The notes under the pieces: model-generated
Told to the model about the DNA's origin: nothing
The model's input: only the letters and a program-made list of their open reading frames with translations
Databases searched by the model: none
Source: JADJNW01 sp964526645
GTDB taxonomy: Bacteria > Bacteroidota > Bacteroidia > Chitinophagales > Saprospiraceae
Length of the DNA: 64,000 bases
Assembly (NCBI GenBank): GCA_964526645.1
Contig: CAZGJN010000001.1
Location: forward strand, 1 to 64,000
Reading direction: 5' to 3'
Shown: piece after piece, positions 59,801 through 64,000 of the stretch
How positions within the stretch are numbered: the stretch's first letter is position 1
Layout: every line of letters begins with the position of its first letter
Program-made: the position numbers and the translations under genes

Positions 59801-60101
59801 CGGTATTCAACGCTGGACGCTGGACAATAACGACTATCATTTTATGGTTTCTGTAAGCCTGAATCCTGTCCAAACTCCTGAAAAAATTCACCGGAAAGAG
59901 TTTTATAATAACCCGCCCCGAAGAACATACGCGCCGCCCGTTTTGAAAGATACAGCTTTTAAAATCAATCGGGAAATTCCAAAAACAGAATTCCTGTCTA
60001 TCCTTTTGGAAGAACTGGACAAAAGTTTCAGTGCCCGAATTGAACTGGCAGTATCCGGTATTTTCCCAGATGAAGATGCCGATCTGGTAGAACTGGAATA
60101 G
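56832..60101 (+). CDS. Clp-like double AAA+ ATPase fused to a release-factor PCRF-like domain
   Basis: A 1089-aa protein without signal peptide. Residues 1-200 form an N-terminal region unlike the Clp_N repeat. The first AAA+ domain (about 200-430) has Walker A GPAGVGKT (228-235), but its Walker B reads FLFVRNL (290-296) without Asp-Glu and the usual ERRF arginine fingers are replaced by FLSFFN. The second (455-755) is intact: GPTGVGKT (505-512), VLLFDE (568-573), FRPELFNR (648-655) and GAR sensor 2 (714-716), with a shortened pore loop. Residues about 780-1010 resemble the PCRF domain of RF2 (KKFWENKTKVEQY, DKKGFRYEAY, GIEMAISGTCSYLYLLEEGG). There is no GGQ and no ClpP-binding loop. A ribosome-linked unfoldase is inferred. 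Confidence 0.78.
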   Translation: MAFKISVPFLAFQLKFQTGESFLIPYSDKEALRIGQSFSSMTDQYAEALQREWLNKGKLQQLLGIWLKGAFTKAKLSVSFPAALDGYSFPAFELDFDYFYWDTEKGTSGIVPVLGVEVFSESLTDIADRLLEAIKIDFSRKKKLAVVQRIVSAIWFSHVDLLSRQMDLKALSPSELEEIEKNVSQSWLPKVAQLLQMQKPVLLGMEKELEQLLMGIKSKFHRSVLLVGPAGVGKTTLVWELSHQMRKRRMKEQLWETTASTLIKELSGDTGSWENNMSIFCNELAGSDNFLFVRNLMELFEVGHYVGNNMSIAEFMRNAISRGEVVMISECTDEELARIELKSNNFLSFFNIIRIAEPTAYLEDIILKKVQTIAEDKNVRIEEEAVKEVIRLHRRFMLYAGMPGKPIRFLESLLLNEKNLQTVQAKRSFAISKAVVLEYFCEETGIPRFMVDPEIPMNLTEVRSTFNQHVFGQEKAVSSVVNVLASIKTALSRGGKPIASFLFVGPTGVGKTELAKALAGFMFGNRQKVVRFDMSEFSDPDAALRLIGTSYFTGGVLTAAVRREPFSVLLFDEIEKAHPSFYDLLLQILDEGRLSDSQGKVVNFCSTIIIMTSNIGAGAFVSNRIAWNQNINATEANTHFLSAVQKYFRPELFNRIDEVIPFEPLSLETIRFVVEREISLLKKREGIQFRRMDLQISDSVFDFLGKKGYHAQYGARYLQRVVREQLVIPLAQALNSYDFDEHLAVQVLMKGESLHIEIEESQLSLELLFEELEKATQANATSSLRRKIKQTQDGYLFTQLINRLDELERKRKNKKFWENKTKVEQYNQLLKLREDFDKLVQNIEAAELSLGKACLNLGLYDPQLFRKVEAWQRDFFHSKTILCHQLRPEYSLCQLAIYGRNLMPILDFYKAVLDKKGFRYEAYAVWFREHHYNQQIQQENAFAKNELYLKNQVNLHSSDWGLPPQKNDMLCGIEMAISGTCSYLYLLEEGGIQRWTLDNNDYHFMVSVSLNPVQTPEKIHRKEFYNNPPRRTYAPPVLKDTAFKINREIPKTEFLSILLEELDKSFSARIELAVSGIFPDEDADLVELE

Positions 60102-60125
60102 CCAACAAAATGAAAATGCCTGTAA

Positions 60126-60845
60126 TTAGATTGCTTGATGGTTGAAAGGTTGCAATACCATTTCAGATACAACGCCGGTGCTGGGTTGTTGGCACAAAAA
60201 CCATATAGCACGGGCAGCTTCTTTCACGTTGATAAATTTGTCCTTGCTGACTTTCAGGTCAATCTGATCCCAAAAAGGCGTGTCAATACCGCCAAAATAA
60301 ACATTGGTGATCCGTACATTGGTGCGTTTCAGCTCTTCTCTGACGGACTTTGTCATACCGTCTATGCCGTATTTTGAAGCAGCATAAGCAGTAGCGCCTG
60401 CCATGGGTGTTTTGCCGAGTACTCCGGGAATATTGACGATCAAACCTTTTTTGGCTTCTTTCATCGGCGGCAAAAAAGATTTGAGCAAATGAAAAGTTCC
60501 CTTGAGATTAACGTCTATTACTTTGTTGAAATCTGCATAATCCAAGCTTTCGATGGGCCGAATAATGCCAATCCCTGCCGCATTCACCAAAATATCCAAC
60601 TGCCCTATCTGGTTGTGAATTTGTTGGGCGACATGCTCTACCTGAGCAGGATTCGTTACATCCATTTCAAAAAATTGATCCGCACCCCACTGCGCACTTG
60701 GTTGGAAGACTTCTTTCAGCTTGGAAAGATGCCTACCAGACAAAAATACATTAGCGCCACTACTTTTGAGTAAGCGACTCGTTTCAGCGCCTAATCCACC
60801 TGTGGCACCTACTACCAGTACATTTTTGTTTGCCAATATTTCCAT
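60126..60845 (-). CDS. SDR-family oxidoreductase with atypical serine site
   Basis: A 239-aa short-chain dehydrogenase/reductase. The NAD(P)-binding GATGGLGAETSRL starts at 13, NAAGIGI is the NAG motif, and the catalytic YAASK is at 154-158. The catalytic Ser, normally in an ISS-like motif, is replaced: the strand reads VNIPGVLG (137-144). FYWDQ-like C-terminal features are absent. A GGIDTPFWDQI loop closes the active site. Substrate unknown; the role may be a divergent reductase or a non-catalytic member. Confidence 0.87.
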   Translation of the reverse strand: MEILANKNVLVVGATGGLGAETSRLLKSSGANVFLSGRHLSKLKEVFQPSAQWGADQFFEMDVTNPAQVEHVAQQIHNQIGQLDILVNAAGIGIIRPIESLDYADFNKVIDVNLKGTFHLLKSFLPPMKEAKKGLIVNIPGVLGKTPMAGATAYAASKYGIDGMTKSVREELKRTNVRITNVYFGGIDTPFWDQIDLKVSKDKFINVKEAARAIWFLCQQPSTGVVSEMVLQPFNHQAI

Positions 60846-60899
60846 ACTTAACTAATGCACATTTTATTAGATAGCTTGCCTAAACCGGCTTACTTTTGC

Positions 60900-61604
60900 T
60901 CATTTAACGGCCTGCAAAAACTCTGCCCGGGTGCTTTCGTTCAAAAACTTGCCGCTATACTCGGTTGTAATCGTAGAACTATGGTCATGTTCTACGCCCC
61001 TCATTTTTACACACATGTGGTCTGCTTCGATATAAACGGCAACATCTTCCGTTTTAAGTACCCGTTTGAGTTCATTGGCAATTTGAATAGTCAGGCGTTC
61101 TTGCACTTGAGGGCGGCGCGAGAAATAATCTACAATTCTATTGAGTTTGGAAAGCCCAATCACCTTGCCTGTCGAGATGTAAGCGATGTGCGCTTTGCCA
61201 TAAATGGGTAGGAAGTGATGCTCACAGAAAGATTTTACTGTGATATTTTTTTCCACCAGCATCTGGCGGTACTTGTATTTATTATCGAATAAAGAAACTT
61301 TGGGTTTATTTTCAGGATTCAATCCCGAAAATATTTCCTTCACAAACATCTTAGCTACTCGGCGCGGCGTGCCCTTGAGCGAGTCGTCTTTCAGATCCAA
61401 GCCCAAAATATCCATAATTTCGACGAAGTGCTCTTCGATGAGTTGGACTTTTTCTTCATCGGCAAGCAAAAAAGCATCCGGTTTGAGGGGTGTTTCATCG
61501 AGTGATTTTGAATCGTTTTCCAAAGAAGCAAAAGGCAAAGACTGCGATTGAGCCTGTCCGTTCCCATTCAACTTGCCATTGCTTGCATAATTTAATTGAG
61601 TCAT
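60900..61604 (-). CDS. folE: GTP cyclohydrolase I
   Basis: A 234-aa enzyme that opens GTP to dihydroneopterin triphosphate, the first step of folate and pteridine synthesis. TPRRVAKMFVKEIFSGL, the zinc-site motif SFCEHHFLPIYGKAHIAYI, VIGLSKLNRIVDYFSRRPQVQE and HMCVKMRGVEHDHS are diagnostic. The N-terminal 50 residues are a polar, probably flexible extension. It is 54 bases from the SDR gene on the same strand and could share its transcript. Confidence 0.97.
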   Translation of the reverse strand: MTQLNYASNGKLNGNGQAQSQSLPFASLENDSKSLDETPLKPDAFLLADEEKVQLIEEHFVEIMDILGLDLKDDSLKGTPRRVAKMFVKEIFSGLNPENKPKVSLFDNKYKYRQMLVEKNITVKSFCEHHFLPIYGKAHIAYISTGKVIGLSKLNRIVDYFSRRPQVQERLTIQIANELKRVLKTEDVAVYIEADHMCVKMRGVEHDHSSTITTEYSGKFLNESTRAEFLQAVK

Positions 61605-61715
61605 ACAATAATTTTTAGGAATTTTATCTTTTAATAAACCTGAAGCCTAACGGATAGAAATAGGAATTTGTTCAAGCCCTTGAATAAGTTATTTATTTTA
61701 AAAAATTGATTATCA

Positions 61716-62234
61716 ATGAATTTAAACTATTTTTTTCTTATTTTTATCATTCTCTTAACAATTAGTTGTCGGCAAGGCAACACAAATACCGATACTCCTC
61801 AAAAGTGTAAATACGGTGCCCCTCGAGCGATTTTTTTGAGGGAAACACCTGGCATCAGCAACCATAGTTTTTCGATCAATCAAAATGAAGGTATTGAAAA
61901 ATTGCGTTTAGACATGGGGGTTGATCTTACAATCATCCAGAGCGGCTGCAATAATATCCGCCAGGAGTTCCAGTTTTTGATTCCGGGCAAAGATTTTCAG
62001 GGTAAAGAACCTGCCTTTTGGGTTGCATTTGCTACGGAACTGCTTTCTACGCTGGGAAGGTTAGGACCCGACTATGCCGGTTTCAGCGCTTACGCGCAGG
62101 CAATCGAAAGTATCGCTTCGGAAGTGAAGCTCGCCGAGAGCTTTGAATTACAACAAAGCTTTTACGTCTCCATAGACCGAGTTCTGGGTACTGATAATGC
62201 CACTCTTGTGCTTACATTTTCAGATCAACCTTAA
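61716..62234 (+). CDS. Lipoprotein of unknown function
   Basis: A 172-aa protein with a lipoprotein signal (FLIFIILLTISCRQGN). The mature part has a DTPQKCKYGAPRAIF stretch, a beta-rich middle (ISNHSFSINQNEGIEKLRLDMG), a region with two cysteines and a C-terminal SLETLLSTLGR-like helical part. I do not recognise the family. It is monocistronic and divergent from folE. Confidence 0.82.
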   Translation: MNLNYFFLIFIILLTISCRQGNTNTDTPQKCKYGAPRAIFLRETPGISNHSFSINQNEGIEKLRLDMGVDLTIIQSGCNNIRQEFQFLIPGKDFQGKEPAFWVAFATELLSTLGRLGPDYAGFSAYAQAIESIASEVKLAESFELQQSFYVSIDRVLGTDNATLVLTFSDQP

Positions 62235-62386
62235 AAATTTATTTTTTCAAAAATGGTTATTTGAAGCTGTTTTTGCCGATCAATTTACTTTTTTATTTAT
62301 TTTTAAAATTATGAAAAACAAATATTTAATCAAATAAATGACACACAGCCAAGCTATTTTCTACGTCGAAATTTTGCCAAAAAATC

Positions 62387-62417
62387 TTGACCATTAGGGA
62401 TAGAATTTCTACCTTTG
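62387..62417 (+). promoter_or_regulatory. Promoter of the predicted RNA upstream of lpdA
   Basis: TTG (62387-62389), 20 bases, then a perfect TACCTTTG (62410-62417), about 6 bases before the predicted 5-prime end of the RNA. Confidence 0.75.
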
Positions 62418-62422
62418 CGAGG

Positions 62423-62606
62423 CTAAGTAAATAGAAGATAGGGCGTGTCCACCTGCATTGAGCGACAAGCAGTTGCAGCAGGGTTTTCGCGCTGCGTATC
62501 ATGCAATTTCAAAGAATTCATAAGCATTTGCTTTATAAAAATTTAATTAGTATCAGTAAGTTAGGCAAGCTCTGCCGCGATAGAAGCGGCGGAGTTTTTC
62601 TTTTTT
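62423..62606 (+). ncRNA. Predicted structured non-coding RNA, about 185 nt
   Basis: A transcription unit with a full promoter and a strong terminator but no convincing reading frame. It contains possible pairings such as CCTGC with GCAGG and GCAGC with GCTGC around TTTTCGC, and the two ends (GAGGCTAA and TTAGGC..GCTC) can partly pair. It shows no tmRNA, SRP or RNase P motif I recognise. A 6S-like RNA is one candidate, judged by size and closed-stem layout only. A long 5-prime leader of lpdA is the alternative. Confidence 0.55.
62570..62606 (+). terminator. Rho-independent terminator of the predicted RNA
   Basis: CTCTGCCGC (62570-62578) and GCGGCGGAG (62586-62594) form a 9-bp stem with one G-U pair around a 7-base loop and run into TTTTTCTTTTTT. 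Confidence 0.92.
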
Positions 62607-62630
62607 ACCGAAAAATTAATCCTGAATGGC

Positions 62631-62638
62631 TATCTTTG
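62631..62638 (+). promoter_or_regulatory. -7 box of lpdA
   Basis: A perfect TATCTTTG lies 25 bases after the RNA terminator and 81 bases before the lpdA start; the -33 region is a T-run only. It supports lpdA being read separately from the RNA. Confidence 0.6.
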
Positions 62639-62719
62639 CGCCGTTTCTTACAAACGCAAGCCAAGCACAGTAATGGTGTTGATTGAGTAGCATTGTATCA
62701 TTCAAAACTTTTTGAGATT

Positions 62720-64000
62720 ATGAACTACGATATTATTGTAATAGGAGGTGGTCCAGGTGGTTATGTGGCAGCTATCCGTGCCTCGCAGTTGGGCAAAAAA
62801 GTGGCAGTGGTAGAACGGGAATCCCTGGGGGGTATCTGCCTCAATTGGGGTTGTATCCCAACCAAAGCCCTGCTGAAAAGCGCCCAAGTGTTTGAATATA
62901 TCCGTCATTCGGAAGAATACGGCATCAAAGTGGGTAGTGCAAAAGCAGATTTTGATGCTATGATCCAGCGCAGCCGGAACGTAGCCGATGGTATGAGCAA
63001 AGGGGTGAACTTTCTTTTCAGAAAAAATAAGATTGACACCCTGATGGGCACAGGCAAACTACTGCGCGGCAAAAAGGTAGAAGTGACTGATGCGCAGGGT
63101 ATAAAAAAAGAATACACTGCTGAACACATCATTATTGCTACCGGCGGGCGGGCGAAGGAATTGCCGAATTTGCCAATTGACGGAAAAAAGATTATTGAAT
63201 ACCGCAAGGCGATGTCACTGGAGAAACAACCTAAATCAATGGTTATAGTAGGTGCAGGTGCCATTGGGGTTGAATTTGCCTATTTTTATAATTCTATCGG
63301 CACTGAAGTGACTATTGTGGAATTTTTAGAACAAGGTTTGGTGCCGAGAGAGGATGAAGAAATTTCAAAGGAATTGACTAAAGTTTATACAAAAAATGGT
63401 ATTCGGGTATTGGGCAATACGGCAGTCGAATCGGTAGATACCAGCGGAAAAGAATGTAAAGTATTAGTGAAAAATCGAAAAGACGGTACTACGGAAGAAA
63501 TCAAGTGCGAAGTCGTCTTATCGGCAGCGGGTGTCACGCCCAACACAGAAAATATTGGTTTAGAGGAACTTGGAATCAAAACAGATAGAGGGCTTATCCA
63601 GGTGGATGCGTTTTATCAGACTAATGTGCCCGGCGTTTACGCCATCGGTGATGTAGTGCCAGGTCCAGCGCTGGCGCATGTGGCCAGTGCGGAGGGTATT
63701 ATTTGCGTCGAAAAAATTGCCGGTATGCATCCAGAACCCATGGATTATAATAACATTCCATCTTGTACTTATTGTAGTCCTGAAATTGCATCTGTCGGTT
63801 ATACCGAAAAAGCAGCAGTAGAAGCAGGATACGAAGTAAAAGTAGGTAAGTTTCCATTCTCTGCTTCTGGCAAAGCAAGCGCGGCAGGCTCCAAAGCGGG
63901 CTTTGTGAAGGTAATTTTTGATGCGAAATACGGTGAATTTTTGGGAGCTCACATGATTGGAGCGAATGTGACGGAGATGATTGCAGAGGTAGTAGCAGCT
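62720..64000 (+). CDS. lpdA: Dihydrolipoyl dehydrogenase (E3), 3-prime end outside the window
   Basis: The first 427 residues of the flavoprotein that reoxidises lipoyl groups in 2-oxo acid dehydrogenase complexes and the glycine cleavage system. The FAD site IIVIGGGPGGYVAA begins at residue 5, and the redox disulfide CLNWGC is at 40-45. The NAD site has VIVGAGAIGVEFA, and YAIGDVVPGPALAHVASAEG is the second FAD motif. The interface domain has begun (IPSCTYCSPEIASVGYTE), and the reading frame is open at the window edge. pdhB is at 32438. Confidence 0.96.
   Translation, partial: MNYDIIVIGGGPGGYVAAIRASQLGKKVAVVERESLGGICLNWGCIPTKALLKSAQVFEYIRHSEEYGIKVGSAKADFDAMIQRSRNVADGMSKGVNFLFRKNKIDTLMGTGKLLRGKKVEVTDAQGIKKEYTAEHIIIATGGRAKELPNLPIDGKKIIEYRKAMSLEKQPKSMVIVGAGAIGVEFAYFYNSIGTEVTIVEFLEQGLVPREDEEISKELTKVYTKNGIRVLGNTAVESVDTSGKECKVLVKNRKDGTTEEIKCEVVLSAAGVTPNTENIGLEELGIKTDRGLIQVDAFYQTNVPGVYAIGDVVPGPALAHVASAEGIICVEKIAGMHPEPMDYNNIPSCTYCSPEIASVGYTEKAAVEAGYEVKVGKFPFSASGKASAAGSKAGFVKVIFDAKYGEFLGAHMIGANVTEMIAEVVAA

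Noticed and set aside
62423..62606. The predicted RNA as tmRNA, SRP RNA or RNase P RNA
   Set aside because: No tRNA-like ends, no GGAAG-type SRP loop and no RNase P core words were found, and the size is wrong for RNase P.
62501..62686. 61-codon plus-strand frame upstream of lpdA
   Set aside because: It runs straight through a strong terminator stem and the lpdA -7 box, so it is unlikely to be translated.

Overview
The window looks like chromosomal DNA from a member of the Bacteroidota, most likely of the Saprospiria type. Four large secreted proteins end in a type IX secretion (T9SS) type-A sorting tail. There is a TonB-dependent receptor with a carboxypeptidase-regulatory-like N-terminus. 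Several promoters fit the Bacteroidota pattern (TTG, about 20 bases, TAnnTTTG). Shine-Dalgarno sites are largely absent. The order tRNA-rpmB-rpmG-DUF4295-ftsY and the DUF1573-yajC-ybbR cluster are typical of the phylum. No phage, insertion sequence or CRISPR array was seen; the only mobile-element-like gene is an HNH/AP2 protein with an altered HNH core.

Layout. 0-5.5 kb: a decayed biotin-carboxylase fragment, a secreted protein of unknown function, a methyltransferase, a DUF2461 protein, aroC beside mqnD (chorismate and the futalosine route to menaquinone), and an RluA-type pseudouridine synthase. 5.5-13.7 kb: a 1089-aa T9SS adhesin-like protein with its own promoter, leader hairpin and terminator, then an M28 peptidase, a small secreted protein, a LOG-family hydrolase with a membrane protein, and msrB. 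14-23.2 kb: an S9 peptidase, a small orphan gene, a KAS III-like synthase, a 2-hydroxy-acid oxidase, a beta-barrel-like protein, a YegP protein, a metal-receptor-like binding protein and a T9SS subtilisin. 23.2-28.6 kb: tRNA-Arg(ACG), rpmB, rpmG, a DUF4295 gene, ftsY, an RlpA/SPOR protein, an App1-like phosphatase, a nucleoside phosphorylase and an ArsC-like protein. 28.8-40.2 kb: a tail-fibre-like secreted protein, a T9SS metalloprotease, the pyruvate dehydrogenase E1 beta gene, a small lipoprotein, a bacillithiol-type YtxJ protein with mnmD, the HNH/AP2 gene, and a TonB receptor paired with a T9SS alpha/beta-hydrolase-like protein that has lost its serine.

40.3-47.7 kb: tRNA-Arg(CCG), the glmM / class V aminotransferase / cysteine desulfurase cluster, a PAP2-ZIP-ribD cluster and a thioredoxin. 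47.7-56.8 kb: a HerA-like ATPase, an anchored nuclease, coaE, then dnaG, a secreted protein, ybbR, yajC and DUF1573 on the minus strand, and aroK with a DUF429 gene on the plus strand. 56.8-64 kb: a 1089-aa AAA+ protein, an SDR protein, folE, a lipoprotein, a predicted non-coding RNA of about 185 nt, and the start of lpdA, which runs off the window.

The most unusual gene is 56832-60101. It joins a novel N-terminal region, a degenerate first AAA+ domain, an intact ClpB/ClpC-like second AAA+ domain, and a C-terminal region resembling the PCRF domain of peptide chain release factors but without a GGQ motif. This suggests a ribosome-directed protein-remodelling machine. It lies 49 bases after a predicted RNase H-fold (DUF429) gene. 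All functional statements rest on reading motifs; no database search was run.
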